64,000 bases of DNA from Furfurilactobacillus entadae (GTDB lineage Bacteria > Bacillota > Bacilli > Lactobacillales > Lactobacillaceae): the NCBI RefSeq assembly GCF_045862745.1, contig NZ_BQXN01000003.1, forward strand, positions 82,356 to 146,355. Direction: 5' to 3'. Both the position numbers and the translations under genes were made by a program. Below the pieces are notes generated by a model. It was not told the DNA's origin, did no database searches, and worked only from the letters and a program-made list of their open reading frames with translations. Positions 25,945 through 35,358 of the stretch are shown here, in pieces (the first letter of the stretch is position 1; each line of letters begins with the position of its first letter).

Positions 25945-26716
25945 GTGCCACCTCCAGTGCACGCCGTGTGTGCGCGATAAATTGTTCTAAAATGACGGGC
26001 TCAGTGGCTAATCCAGTGGTGAGCGGCGTCACGTGAATGCCGGCCGCAGTTAACTGAGACCGCCATGACGCAGGCATTTCGCCGAGCATATCTTCGGCAA
26101 CGTGGTGCCCAGCGACCATCATGAACGGCCGTAACGTCACCGTTGTCACGTGGTCCCGTTTTAGTGCATTAATGACTTGTTCCAAGCCTGGATAACTTTC
26201 CACTGCACCCATGTACGTTTTCGTTGTCTGCAACATGTGATCTAAACACGCATACGCCGTAAACGCCTGGTGCTCCGTCCCGTGGCCCATCATGACCACG
26301 CCGCTCGTTGGTTCACCATCATCACTCAGCTGTCCTAACCAGTTGGTAACCACTTGGTAATCCGCAAACGAGGTTAGCAATGGTTCCCCCACAACGACCC
26401 GAGAAAATGACGGTTCCAGTGGTGCAAGGGCCTGCTTTAACTGCTCAAATTCAATGCCAGGAATCACATGAAGTGACTGGACGACGAGGTCCGTGACGCC
26501 CGCTTCATGGAGCTTCACCACGGCATCACGTACATCGTCCAGCTGAATCCCCGTTTGTTCGAACACCCGACGGCGAACGATGGTTGATGTAAAGGCGTGG
26601 GCGATTACCCGCTCAGGAAACGCCTTATGATAGGCCGCCGTTGTCGCCGTCACTAACGCCTCGCGGGCCGTTGAAACGGTCGTTCCAAAGCTAACCAGTA
26701 GTAATCCCGCTGTCAT
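25937..26716 (-). CDS. cbiK: Sirohydrochlorin cobaltochelatase CbiK
   Basis: A 259-residue class II chelatase that inserts Co2+ into sirohydrochlorin, the step that defines the anaerobic route. Active-site histidines are visible in VMMGHGTEHQAFT near residue 145 and LRPFMMVAGHHVAEDMLGE near residue 207. The N-terminus (GLLLVSFGTTVSTAREA) is typical. It overlaps cobA-hemD by 4 bases. Confidence 0.94.
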   Translation of the reverse strand: MTAGLLLVSFGTTVSTAREALVTATTAAYHKAFPERVIAHAFTSTIVRRRVFEQTGIQLDDVRDAVVKLHEAGVTDLVVQSLHVIPGIEFEQLKQALAPLEPSFSRVVVGEPLLTSFADYQVVTNWLGQLSDDGEPTSGVVMMGHGTEHQAFTAYACLDHMLQTTKTYMGAVESYPGLEQVINALKRDHVTTVTLRPFMMVAGHHVAEDMLGEMPASWRSQLTAAGIHVTPLTTGLATEPVILEQFIAHTRRALEVAHD

Positions 26717-28107
26717 CCTGACACCTCCTCCATTAATTTGTCGACTAGTGCAGATGATGATGAAATGGCCTGCACGTTTGTAAAGCCCGCGGCGGCGACT
26801 GTTTCAGCTAACTGCTCGCCAAAAACGTACGTTGGTAGACCAAATAATTCTGCCTGCTGAACGGTCGTTGTTGCGGCAAGTAGCGCGCGCAGTGACCGGC
26901 GGCTCGTAATGACCACCCCGTCAAACGTTTCAACGGCGACACTCAACAACCGTGGCATGTGATCTCGACACGTGACGATGACCTGCTTTGCTGCGGCAAT
27001 TTCCTTCACCGCCTGTTGTTCACCAACGACCCAGTCGGCCGCTGTAATGGCCGCTAAACTGATGACTCCATCCACAATCACCCCAACGGCCGTTTGCAAC
27101 CGCGTGGCGAGAAGTGTTGACGTCGCAACCAGTTGCCAACCGGCTAACGCACGAAGATCATGGCCACTGGCCACTAATTGTGCCAACAACTGTTCAGCAC
27201 TGCGAACACTTGTAAAGACCAAACGACCGGCATTTCGCCAATCTGGAAGCGTTGCGTCAACTGGAACAGTCTGCGGCATGTGATAATGACCAACACTGAC
27301 CCCCGCATCCGTTAATTGATGGCCTAACTGCGCCTCCGCCGTTGTTGGAATCAGCAGGTGCCGCCCTGCCAATGGCAGGCGTGGCTGCAATGTTTCCGCT
27401 AAGTTAACAACTTCACCCACGACAATGAGGGCCGGTGAACCTAAGCCCTGTTCAGCCACCACCGTTTCAATCGTTGCTAACGTCCCAACACCGGTTTGTT
27501 GCCGCCACTGACTGGCCCACTGGACCACCGCAACGGGTGTGGTTTCAGCACGGCCATTTTTAATCAGTTCGGCTGTGATCGTTGGTAATTGTGCGACCCC
27601 CATCAAAAAGATCAGGGTTCCATCAAGCTTGGCCAGCACCGGCCAGTTCAACGGCTGCCCGGTTTGCTGGTGCGCAGTGATCACGTGAAAACTCGTGGCC
27701 ACGCCGCGGTGCGTCACCGGAATGCCGGCGGCCGCTAACCCCGCGATGGCACTGGTCAACCCAGGCACCACTTCGCAGTCAACGCCGCGGGCCAACAGAT
27801 ACTGCGCTTCCTCACCACCACGACCAAACACGTAGGGGTCACCAGCTTTTAACCGAACCACTTGATGGCCGGCCAGCGCTTGTTCCACCAATAGATCGTT
27901 AATTTCCGTTTGGCTAATGTGGGCTTCGTACGGCCGCTTTCCGACGTCAATTAACGTGGCCGTTGCGGCAACAATCGTCAGTAGGTCTGGATCAACCAAA
28001 TGATCGTAAACGACCACATCTGCCTCAGCCAATCGCCGTTGGCCAAGGACCGTTAAATACCCCACATTGCCGGGCCCGGCGCCCAGTAACGTTACTCGTC
28101 CTGCCAT
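26713..28107 (-). CDS. cobA-hemD: Fused uroporphyrinogen-III C-methyltransferase / uroporphyrinogen-III synthase
   Basis: A 464-residue fusion. Residues 1-240 form the CobA/SUMT methylase (GAGPGNVGYLTV, VVYDHLVDPDLL, RLKAGDPYVFGRGGEEAQYL), which makes precorrin-2. Residues ~245-464 form a HemD-like domain (RLVFTSVRSAEQLLAQL and GVVITSRRSLRALLAA segments). Such fusions are common in Firmicutes. Because a separate HemD-like protein is coded at 12754-13458, the window holds two candidates for uroporphyrinogen-III synthesis. It overlaps cbiJ by 16 bases. Confidence 0.92.
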   Translation of the reverse strand: MAGRVTLLGAGPGNVGYLTVLGQRRLAEADVVVYDHLVDPDLLTIVAATATLIDVGKRPYEAHISQTEINDLLVEQALAGHQVVRLKAGDPYVFGRGGEEAQYLLARGVDCEVVPGLTSAIAGLAAAGIPVTHRGVATSFHVITAHQQTGQPLNWPVLAKLDGTLIFLMGVAQLPTITAELIKNGRAETTPVAVVQWASQWRQQTGVGTLATIETVVAEQGLGSPALIVVGEVVNLAETLQPRLPLAGRHLLIPTTAEAQLGHQLTDAGVSVGHYHMPQTVPVDATLPDWRNAGRLVFTSVRSAEQLLAQLVASGHDLRALAGWQLVATSTLLATRLQTAVGVIVDGVISLAAITAADWVVGEQQAVKEIAAAKQVIVTCRDHMPRLLSVAVETFDGVVITSRRSLRALLAATTTVQQAELFGLPTYVFGEQLAETVAAAGFTNVQAISSSSALVDKLMEEVSG

Positions 28108-28859
28108 GCGTGTTCCCCCTTTAAGAAATCAGTTAACGCTGCGACATCCGCAACACTTGCTGGATAGGCTAGCGTTGGTGCCTCAATAATCAGAACCGTC
28201 AAGTTCAACTGTTGTGCGGCGGCGACCTTTTCACTCATCCCGCCACGGTCGCCACTATTCTTCGTTACCAAAATTTTTGCGGCCGCGCGTTCAAACAACG
28301 CAACGTTTAATTCAGTGCTAAACGGCCCACAAAGTGCGTCAATTTGATGTGCCGAAAATCCTGCCGTCGTGAGCTTTTCAAGCACACTTGCCGTGGGTAG
28401 CACCCTGACCTGTAACCGGTCAACGCCTAACGCGGTCGCGTAATCAGCGGCCGTTTTACTGCCTGTTGATAGATAAACATTCCCATCATGGGCGGCTAAG
28501 TACGCTAAAGCTTCGGCCTGCGACGTCACCGTCACAATGTGGTCACCGGTCAACTGTGGGTGGGTTCGTTCGTATCTGACGTACGCTACGGCCGTTTGGG
28601 CGGCAATCGTCATGGCCAGTTGAGAGATCACCTGGGCAAACGGATGGGACGCGTCAATGATCACCGTGATGTGGTGGTCTTTGATAAACGTCGTCAACGT
28701 TTCCGGGGTAAACATGGTTTCAACCACCGTTTGTGCATGTTGGTGCGCCAGCGTATTGCCGTAACCGGTGGTGACCGACAGCATAAACGGAATGTGTTGT
28801 GCCGTGAGCATGTCGGCCACGACAAGACTCTCCGACGTCCCCCCGATCAACAAAATCAT
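28092..28859 (-). CDS. cbiJ: Cobalt-precorrin-6A reductase CbiJ
   Basis: A 255-residue NADH-dependent reductase. The opening ILLIGGTSESLVVADML holds the nucleotide-binding GGT motif, IIDASHPFAQVISQLAM is near residue 68, and VAYVRYERTHPQL follows. ILVTKNSGDRGGMSEKVAAA near residue 200 is also conserved. It overlaps cbiH by 4 bases. Confidence 0.92.
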   Translation of the reverse strand: MILLIGGTSESLVVADMLTAQHIPFMLSVTTGYGNTLAHQHAQTVVETMFTPETLTTFIKDHHITVIIDASHPFAQVISQLAMTIAAQTAVAYVRYERTHPQLTGDHIVTVTSQAEALAYLAAHDGNVYLSTGSKTAADYATALGVDRLQVRVLPTASVLEKLTTAGFSAHQIDALCGPFSTELNVALFERAAAKILVTKNSGDRGGMSEKVAAAQQLNLTVLIIEAPTLAYPASVADVAALTDFLKGEHAWQDE

Positions 28860-29581
28860 AGTGAATAGCCCCGCGGTGTGACCATCCGGCCCTGGTCAAC
28901 AAAGGTGTTTTTGTTTCCGATAATGACAATGGTGGTCATGTTAATATCTTCTTCGTCGAGTTCACCGATTGTTGTAATGTGCTCGATTTCCTTTGGCCGG
29001 GCAACGTCTTTTCCGTAACCCACGATTGTGTCCGCTGACTTATACTTCAGCACGATGTCTAATGCTTGTCGCAAGTTGTCTGGGCGCCCCTTACTCCGGG
29101 GGTTATACAGACAGATAACGAAATCCGCTGAAGCGGCGGCGTCGACCCGTTGCGTAATGACGGACCATGGTGTCATCAAATCACTCAGACTAATGTGGCA
29201 AAAGTCATTCATTAACGGCGCCCCAAGTGCGGCAGCCGCAGCGATACTTGCTGTCACACCAGGAATCACCTTAACGTCCAGTTGCCGTTTTTGACTGGCT
29301 AACATTTCCATGATGAGCCCGGCCATTCCGTAAATACCGGCGTCACCGCTTGAGATTAAGGCAACATCAGTTCCATCAGCGGCTAGTTCGATCGCTTTTT
29401 CACACCGTTCCACTTCACCGCGCATCCCGGTCGAAACGATCTGCTTATCAGCTAACATGTCCTTCACTAAGCGCATGTACGTGGCGTAGCCCACGATGAT
29501 GGGGCAGTGTTCAATAATTTGAATGGCCTCCGTCGTCATAACGCGTTTGTCACCAGGTCCTAGTCCCACAATGTATAACAT
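28856..29581 (-). CDS. cbiH: Cobalt-factor III C17-methyltransferase CbiH
   Basis: A 241-residue tetrapyrrole methylase that methylates C17 and drives ring contraction. Motifs are VGLGPGDKRVMTTEAIQII at the N-terminus, ISSGDAGIYGMAGLIMEML near residue 76, and YNPRSKGRPDNLRQALDI near residue 155, which is specific to CbiH/CobJ. It starts directly after cbiG. Confidence 0.93.
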   Translation of the reverse strand: MLYIVGLGPGDKRVMTTEAIQIIEHCPIIVGYATYMRLVKDMLADKQIVSTGMRGEVERCEKAIELAADGTDVALISSGDAGIYGMAGLIMEMLASQKRQLDVKVIPGVTASIAAAAALGAPLMNDFCHISLSDLMTPWSVITQRVDAAASADFVICLYNPRSKGRPDNLRQALDIVLKYKSADTIVGYGKDVARPKEIEHITTIGELDEEDINMTTIVIIGNKNTFVDQGRMVTPRGYSL

Positions 29582-30652
29582 TTAGTTTTCCTCATCTTTC
29601 CATGGTTGTTGTCGGCTCAAGGCCAACGTGATTTCGTGTGCTGCAAACCGTTCTCCGCTCACCGGCACACCACTTGCAATTTCTGCGGCTGGCTCTGCCA
29701 CCGCACCAACGCCCACCGTCTTAGTCACAAATGATGACTGCGGGTAGTGATTAGCAACGGTTTGTAAGGTGGCAGCAGAATAAAACGTTACCGGAACGTT
29801 CAGCGTTTCCGCCAGGTAGTGGATCCCTGCTTCATGCGCCTTTTTCTCAATGGAGGCCAGCTGTGCGATCGACCGCCATGCTAAATGCTGTTCCTGACAA
29901 AATTCAGTCAGGGCCGCTTGCATCATGCCCACCGTAACGTCCTTGCGGCAGCCGATGCCTAACACATTGACCCGGGGGATCAGTTGTGTGGCATCCACCA
30001 GTTTTGGCAAGTCCGTTCGGTCGGAAATAACGACGAGTGGCACCCCATCTGGTCGTGCCGCGAGCTCATCCACCACGGTAAAGCCCGTCAATGCTGGGTG
30101 GTGTGGTCGATAAACGGGGTCGATCCATAACGCTACTGGTTGCCGGGCTGCTAGTCGCCCGTTGATCCGTTTTGTCGTGGCCTTAAACTCTGCGTACCAG
30201 CCGTGATACTTCCGGGCTAACACATCGAGCGCCTGAACGCCCTCCGTGTCCGTTGCCGTTGTGATCACGGGGTCACTGGCTAACGCCTCCGCAAGGCGAA
30301 CCGTCCAGTCGTTTGCCCCACCCATGTGCCCAGCCAAGAGACTGATGACATGGTGAGCTTGCTCATCAACCACTAACACCGCCGGATCACTTAATTTATC
30401 CTGTAACAGTGGTGCTAGTTGCCGAACCACAATGCCTGTTGCCATCACACAAATGACACAGTCATACTGCCCAAAGGCCGTGGCAAACGCTGACCGGAAG
30501 CCACCCGTTTTAAACGTCACTGCCGCGGAAGCCGCCGCAAATTTTTCCGGCAAAATCAGCGTTACATCGGCTGCTAACGTCGTGTGGATCCGTTCTGCCA
30601 ACGTGCACCCCGTTGCCGTCAGTGCGAGGACTCCGACCTTAGTTTTGGTCAT
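29582..30652 (-). CDS. cbiG: Cobalt-precorrin-5A hydrolase CbiG
   Basis: A 356-residue protein that opens the delta-lactone of cobalt-precorrin-5A and releases acetaldehyde. Family blocks are VICVMATGIVVRQLAPLLQDK near residue 55, SLLAGHMGGANDWTVRLAEAL, and the C-terminal LGIGCRKDVTVGMMQAAL. The ATG at 30652 (MTKTKVGVLAL) overlaps the cbiF stop by 14 bases; the upstream 41-codon extension is composed of cbiF codons in another frame and is rejected. Confidence 0.91.
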   Translation of the reverse strand: MTKTKVGVLALTATGCTLAERIHTTLAADVTLILPEKFAAASAAVTFKTGGFRSAFATAFGQYDCVICVMATGIVVRQLAPLLQDKLSDPAVLVVDEQAHHVISLLAGHMGGANDWTVRLAEALASDPVITTATDTEGVQALDVLARKYHGWYAEFKATTKRINGRLAARQPVALWIDPVYRPHHPALTGFTVVDELAARPDGVPLVVISDRTDLPKLVDATQLIPRVNVLGIGCRKDVTVGMMQAALTEFCQEQHLAWRSIAQLASIEKKAHEAGIHYLAETLNVPVTFYSAATLQTVANHYPQSSFVTKTVGVGAVAEPAAEIASGVPVSGERFAAHEITLALSRQQPWKDEEN

Positions 30653-31415
30653 CGCTAATTTGCTTTTTCCGGTACATGTGGCTGAAGTTTGCGTCGTACA
30701 GCCGTGAGTAATGGTATTGCTCACCCAAGAATTCACCCACCATAATGAGGGCTGTCCGCCGAATTCCTGCTTCATGAACCTTCACCGCAATGTCAGCCAA
30801 CGTCCCGGAAACAGACTGTTCATCTGGCCACGTGGCTTTATAGATCACCGTTGCTGGCGTCGTTTCTGGATACCCACCGGCAAGTAACTCCTTGACGACC
30901 TTTTGAATCCCCTGAACGGAAAGGAAAATCACCATCGATGTTTGGTGCTCGGCAAGAGCTCGAAGTGACTCTTTATCTGGCACCGGTGTCCGACCAGCCA
31001 TCCGCGTGATGATGACGCTTTGGGACACTTCGGGAACCGTGTATTCCACACCAAGTGATGATGCAGCGCCCAAAAACGAACTCACACCCGGAATGCAATC
31101 AAAACCGACGTCCTGTTTCTTAAGTTCCTCAACCTGTTCACGAATGGAGCCATAAATGGAAAAGTCCCCCGTTTGTAACCGAACCACGTCTTTACCTGCC
31201 CGAACCCCGAGCACCATTTGCTCAATGATTTCTTCTAAAGTCATCTCCGCGCTGTTAAACAACGTTGCGTCTGGCTTACAGTAATCCAGAAGTTCCAGGT
31301 TGATCAGTGATCCCGCATAGATCACAACGTCGGCTGCGGCGAGCTTCCGGTACCCCTTCAATGTGATCAAGTCCTTGTCGCCAGGGCCAGCTCCGATAAA
31401 CGTTACAACTGCCAT
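30639..31415 (-). CDS. cbiF: Cobalt-precorrin-4 C11-methyltransferase CbiF
   Basis: A 258-residue tetrapyrrole methylase. FIGAGPGDKDLITLKGYRKL is the SAM site, VIYAGSLINLELLDYCK follows, and RLQTGDFSIYGSIREQVEEL near residue 85 is typical of CbiF/CobM. It adds the C11 methyl group. It lies 3 bases after cbiT. Confidence 0.94.
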   Translation of the reverse strand: MAVVTFIGAGPGDKDLITLKGYRKLAAADVVIYAGSLINLELLDYCKPDATLFNSAEMTLEEIIEQMVLGVRAGKDVVRLQTGDFSIYGSIREQVEELKKQDVGFDCIPGVSSFLGAASSLGVEYTVPEVSQSVIITRMAGRTPVPDKESLRALAEHQTSMVIFLSVQGIQKVVKELLAGGYPETTPATVIYKATWPDEQSVSGTLADIAVKVHEAGIRRTALIMVGEFLGEQYHYSRLYDANFSHMYRKKQISDDQN

Positions 31416-31418
31416 GTG

Positions 31419-31991
31419 TTAGTCTTCCTTTCGTGTTGCACTCAAAATGAGCGTTGGGTTATTTGGTTTGAAGTAGTGGCCTTGACCTAGTGCATGCCAC
31501 GAGGCCACCGTCATGTTGCAAAAGCGAATGTCTGTCAGACCCGCCTGTTGTTCACAAGCCGTTAAGGCCGTTTGCGCATTCTCCATTAAAATGAAGTTCA
31601 TCACCAGCCGTCCTTGTGGTGCTAAGTGCGCCACGGACCACGCGATGATGGCGGTGAGTTCCTGACCGCTTCCGCCAATAAAGATCCGGTCAAACTGTTG
31701 CTCTGGTAAGACAGCTGGTGCTTCCCCTTCGATCAACGTGACGTTTGTGAGCCCAAAGTGGGTCAAATTTTGCGTCATGATGTCAACGGCGGCTGGTGTA
31801 TGCTCCACCGCAATGACAGAAATGGCCGGGTGCGTTTTCGCAATTTGGATGCTAATGCTCCCCGTTCCGGCGCCAATATCGAGCACCGTTTGTTCACCGA
31901 CTGGCGCTAGGTCCAGCTCATCAATGCAGAGTGCCCGGACCGCTTGCTTGGTCATTGGCACCTTCGTTCGTAAAAATTCGTCATCCCTCAT
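31419..31991 (-). CDS. cbiT: Cobalt-precorrin-6B C15-methyltransferase (decarboxylating) CbiT
   Basis: A 190-residue class I methyltransferase. It opens RDDEFLRTKVPMTKQAVRAL, matching CbiT, and has the SAM loop VLDIGAGTGSISIQIAKTHP near residue 40. It methylates C15 and decarboxylates the C12 side chain. The ATG at 31991 overlaps the cbiE stop; a TTG two codons upstream is less likely. CbiE and CbiT are separate here rather than fused as CobL. Confidence 0.92.
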   Translation of the reverse strand: MRDDEFLRTKVPMTKQAVRALCIDELDLAPVGEQTVLDIGAGTGSISIQIAKTHPAISVIAVEHTPAAVDIMTQNLTHFGLTNVTLIEGEAPAVLPEQQFDRIFIGGSGQELTAIIAWSVAHLAPQGRLVMNFILMENAQTALTACEQQAGLTDIRFCNMTVASWHALGQGHYFKPNNPTLILSATRKED

Positions 31992-32583
31992 CGACAATCA
32001 CCACCACGTTTAATTGATAGTCCCGCTCGGGAACCGTTTGCTCCGTCCATTTCGATAACTGTTCATCTGGGTAACTCAACCGTTCACCAACGTACAGTGT
32101 CCGGTGCAGCCCCCGTTCCCGGATGGCTGCGGCAATTTCAGCCGGTCCAATCACCGTATCGGTCACCATGCCAACCTTTTGATGCTGTAACAGGAAGTCA
32201 AAGTCTGGCTTACGGCCGTGGCTACTGGTGATGTACACGTCGTTTAGTGATAGACCAAACTGGTGAAAACAGTACTGAATGGCACTGATCCCCGGGATGA
32301 TCCGGTACTGGGTGGCGTCAAAGTGCTTCACCACCCAGTTACCAATGCCGTATTGCAACGGATCACCCGAGGCCAGTAGCACCACGTTGTCGGCGTTGTG
32401 TTCGTGAAGCCATTGTTCCAGCGTCGCCAGCGGTGGCAGCGTAACCGCCTTTTTTTCCGGCACGGCTAACGTTTCTAACTGCCGGGGCGCGCCAATCACG
32501 TAGTCAGCGTTGGTTAACCAGTCGTTTGTCCCGGCCAGTCGTAACGCGGCGGCGCCCGGACCGATGCCTAACACGGTAATCAT
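31981..32583 (-). CDS. cbiE: Cobalt-precorrin-7 C5-methyltransferase CbiE
   Basis: A 200-residue tetrapyrrole methylase. Motifs are ITVLGIGPGAAALRLAG, YVIGAPRQLETL near residue 30, LLASGDPLQYGIGNWV near residue 68, and SLNDVYITSSHGRKPDF, the CbiE-type SSHGR block. GGAGGTG sets the ATG at 32583, which overlaps the cbiD stop by 4 bases. Confidence 0.92.
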   Translation of the reverse strand: MITVLGIGPGAAALRLAGTNDWLTNADYVIGAPRQLETLAVPEKKAVTLPPLATLEQWLHEHNADNVVLLASGDPLQYGIGNWVVKHFDATQYRIIPGISAIQYCFHQFGLSLNDVYITSSHGRKPDFDFLLQHQKVGMVTDTVIGPAEIAAAIRERGLHRTLYVGERLSYPDEQLSKWTEQTVPERDYQLNVVVIVDEG

Positions 32584-33707
32584 CGCCACACCTCCGTCAG
32601 TGTTTTCAACGGCTTTGTTGATGCCAGGTAGCCGGTTGCCTTGGAGAAAATCACCGCGTCAATGTGCGTCTTTTGTTCCCCCCGGTTCAGCAGCCGTTCA
32701 CTCCGCGCCTTGATTTTATCCACCAGCACTTGGTACACCTGCTGGTAACCAGCCGCGTTAATTAACTCGATCATAGAAATGGTCGTTAAACAGTCATTGA
32801 CCTGCGTTAGTAACGATAACGGCGCACCTAATAATGCTAAGTTAGCGACCATGATTTCTGCGCGGGCGTCAGCGTCCTTGCTATGGGTGGAAAAGATCCC
32901 CCCAGCAACTTTGATCATCTTGCCCAAGTCACCCACGATCAATACATCCGTGAACCCGAGGCGTTGGGTCTCCTTCAGTACATAGCCCACGAAGTTACTC
33001 ATCTGGACCTGTTTAGCATTACTAATGTGCAGTTCATCCGTTAAGAAGTCCTCCCCGTAGTTTCCCGGGGTTAGGATGATTTGGTGATCGCCACGCTCTT
33101 TGTGGATGTTCATTTCGATGGAAATGGAATGTTTCCAGCTTTCCTCAGACATCGGTGTAACAATGCCGCTGGTTCCTAAAATTGAGATCCCACCAACGAT
33201 ACCAAGTTTCGGATTGTACGTTAGTTTAGCCACGCGCTCGCCCTCAGGCGCAAAAATCAAAATGTCAGCTCCCCGCTTGGGACCTAAGATCTCCCGGACA
33301 CTTTGTTTGATCATTTTACGTGGTGTCGGGTTAATGGCGGGCATACCCGGTTCGTTGGCTAGCCCCTTTTGGGTGACCCGCCCGATGCCTTGCCCGCCCT
33401 CCAACGTAATGCTGTCATCCGCGCGAAGCGTCACCGTGGCGTAAATCAACATGCCGTCCGTGGCATCCTGATCGTCACCACCGTCTTTGGTGATGGCAAC
33501 GGTGGCCTGGTGCGCGTCAAACGTACAGTCCTGAACGTCAAACGTGGCTTGCTGCCCGTTAGCGGCGTTGACCGTCACCCCAACCTGTGGCTGTTGCTGT
33601 AAAATGCTTTTCGTTGCTGCAACGGCTGCCGCAGTGGCCGTTGTTCCGGTCGTAAATCCCTTGCGAAGCTTACGGCCATTGTAGTAAACGTAATCGTCTT
33701 CACTCAT
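32580..33707 (-). CDS. cbiD: Cobalt-precorrin-5B C1-methyltransferase CbiD
   Basis: A 375-residue protein. The hallmark RKGFTTGTTATAAAVAATK lies near residue 15, and RVTQKGLANEPGMPAINPTPRKM appears in two conserved pieces near residue 120. It adds the C1 methyl group in the anaerobic route. The start may be the ATG at 33707 or a GTG at 33716; the ATG is preferred. Confidence 0.92.
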   Translation of the reverse strand: MSEDDYVYYNGRKLRKGFTTGTTATAAAVAATKSILQQQPQVGVTVNAANGQQATFDVQDCTFDAHQATVAITKDGGDDQDATDGMLIYATVTLRADDSITLEGGQGIGRVTQKGLANEPGMPAINPTPRKMIKQSVREILGPKRGADILIFAPEGERVAKLTYNPKLGIVGGISILGTSGIVTPMSEESWKHSISIEMNIHKERGDHQIILTPGNYGEDFLTDELHISNAKQVQMSNFVGYVLKETQRLGFTDVLIVGDLGKMIKVAGGIFSTHSKDADARAEIMVANLALLGAPLSLLTQVNDCLTTISMIELINAAGYQQVYQVLVDKIKARSERLLNRGEQKTHIDAVIFSKATGYLASTKPLKTLTEVWR

Positions 33708-33724
33708 CGTGTTCACCCACTTGG

Positions 33725-34366
33725 TTACAGGTTATATAAAATGGCGTTTGTCAGTGCGGCAGCTAAGTTGCTCCCACCCTTTCGGCCCTGAGCCACAATC
33801 GCTGGGATCGTGCTGTGCATCAAGGCGTCCTTACTTTCAGCAGCCTCAACGAAACCAACGGGAACACCAATCACGGCGTCTGGGGTTAACGTTTTTGCCG
33901 CCGTCATTTCAAGAATTTTATAAACGGCTGTTGGGGCGTTTCCGATGATAAATAACTTTTCGGTAGGTACCTCAGCGGCCAATTCAATGGCTGCCATTGA
34001 GCGGGTAATCTGCTTTTCTTGCGCAATGTCGTAGACCCGTGGGTCAGCAATGAAACAATGGTAATCAACACCCAGTGCATCAAGCTTTCGTTTATTAATG
34101 CCGGCCAACGCCATGGTGGTATCCGTAAAAATGGTACCGTGGTGCATCAAAATGTGCTGAATCTTTGCAATGACATCGTTTGTAAATGCCAGGGTATGTA
34201 GATAGTCAAAATCTGCGGTGGTGTGGATGGCCCGTTTGATGATGGCTTCCTCCACCGCATTATTAAACTGATAATCCGGTTCTAACCGGTCAATTTCATC
34301 CTGAATCATGACAAAACTTTTATCCGTGATTTGGTTTGGAATCGTGTTATAGCCCTCATGTTCCAT
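33725..34366 (-). CDS. cbiC: Cobalt-precorrin-8 methylmutase CbiC
   Basis: A 213-residue enzyme that moves the C11 methyl to C12, giving cobyrinic acid. The catalytic histidine is in IIKRAIHTTADFDYLH near residue 53, and VIGVPVGFVEAAESKDAL near residue 170 is conserved. AAAGGAGCAC precedes the ATG. Confidence 0.94.
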   Translation of the reverse strand: MEHEGYNTIPNQITDKSFVMIQDEIDRLEPDYQFNNAVEEAIIKRAIHTTADFDYLHTLAFTNDVIAKIQHILMHHGTIFTDTTMALAGINKRKLDALGVDYHCFIADPRVYDIAQEKQITRSMAAIELAAEVPTEKLFIIGNAPTAVYKILEMTAAKTLTPDAVIGVPVGFVEAAESKDALMHSTIPAIVAQGRKGGSNLAAALTNAILYNL

Positions 34367-34395
34367 TGTGTCGTGCTCCTTTAATTAAGTGTGTG

Positions 34396-35358
34396 TTAAG
34401 CCAGTAAACTAGTGATCAACCAGGTGATTGCGGTTAACGTGATTGTTGCCAGTGCCGTTGCCGTGTACAGTAATCGGCATGTCATCGTGATGTCTTCGGG
34501 TGTAATGGCGCGTGCTGTTTCCTCACCAATGTAAGGTTTGACGACCAGCTCACCAAAGTAGGTATGGGGCCCACCCAACCGCACGTTTAGCGCACCGGCC
34601 ACCACTGACTCTGCAAACCCGCTGTTAGGACTCAAATGATGGTTATGGTCGCGGCGGCCAACGGTAATGGCTTCCCGCGTATTAAGACGTAAAAGCCACG
34701 TGGCTAACACCAGAAAACACCACGTCAACCGGGCCGGAATGAGATTCACAATGTCATCCAATTTTGCCGACCACCAACCGATGGCGGCATATTGTTCATT
34801 CCGGTACCCCACCATGGAGTCCAACGTATTCACCGCCTTATAACTCAGCCCCAAAACGGGGCCGCCAATGAACAAACACAGTAGTGGCGCAATCACCCCA
34901 TCACTCGTATTTTCGGCAATGGTTTCAACGGTGGCTTTCGTCACGTCACTTGCTGATAAATCAGCGGTGTCACGGCCGACTATCATACCAACCTGTTGTC
35001 TCGCAACCGCTAAGTTTCCGGCTGTTAATGACCGTTGAATTTTTCGGCCTTCGTGAGCAAGACCCTTGACGGACAAACAGGTGTAAGCAATGTAGGTTCC
35101 CAGTAAAAAGTGGAGCCACCAGACCGGACGTGTCAGCCACATAAGACCAGCGGTGACTGCCGCAGTTCCTAAAACGACGATGATCCACAGAAGAACGCCA
35201 AGCCACCGTCTGATCTGGTCACTGAACCGTGGCCGGTTGAATGCGCGCTCACACCAGCTGATCAGATGACCAATCAGTTTTACCGGGTGGGGCCACCGCG
35301 GGGGATCACCCAAGATCAAGTCCAGAACAAGCCCCAATAAAATCATCTCAATTCGCAT
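34396..35358 (-). CDS. cbiB: Adenosylcobinamide-phosphate synthase CbiB
   Basis: A 320-residue membrane protein with about five hydrophobic segments. The N-terminal LDLILGDPPRWPHPVKLIG is highly conserved, and IGWWSAKLDDIVNLIPARLT near residue 190 is the family signature. It attaches aminopropanol phosphate (made by CobD) to cobyric acid. It overlaps cbiA by 11 bases. Confidence 0.94.
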   Translation of the reverse strand: MRIEMILLGLVLDLILGDPPRWPHPVKLIGHLISWCERAFNRPRFSDQIRRWLGVLLWIIVVLGTAAVTAGLMWLTRPVWWLHFLLGTYIAYTCLSVKGLAHEGRKIQRSLTAGNLAVARQQVGMIVGRDTADLSASDVTKATVETIAENTSDGVIAPLLCLFIGGPVLGLSYKAVNTLDSMVGYRNEQYAAIGWWSAKLDDIVNLIPARLTWCFLVLATWLLRLNTREAITVGRRDHNHHLSPNSGFAESVVAGALNVRLGGPHTYFGELVVKPYIGEETARAITPEDITMTCRLLYTATALATITLTAITWLITSLLA

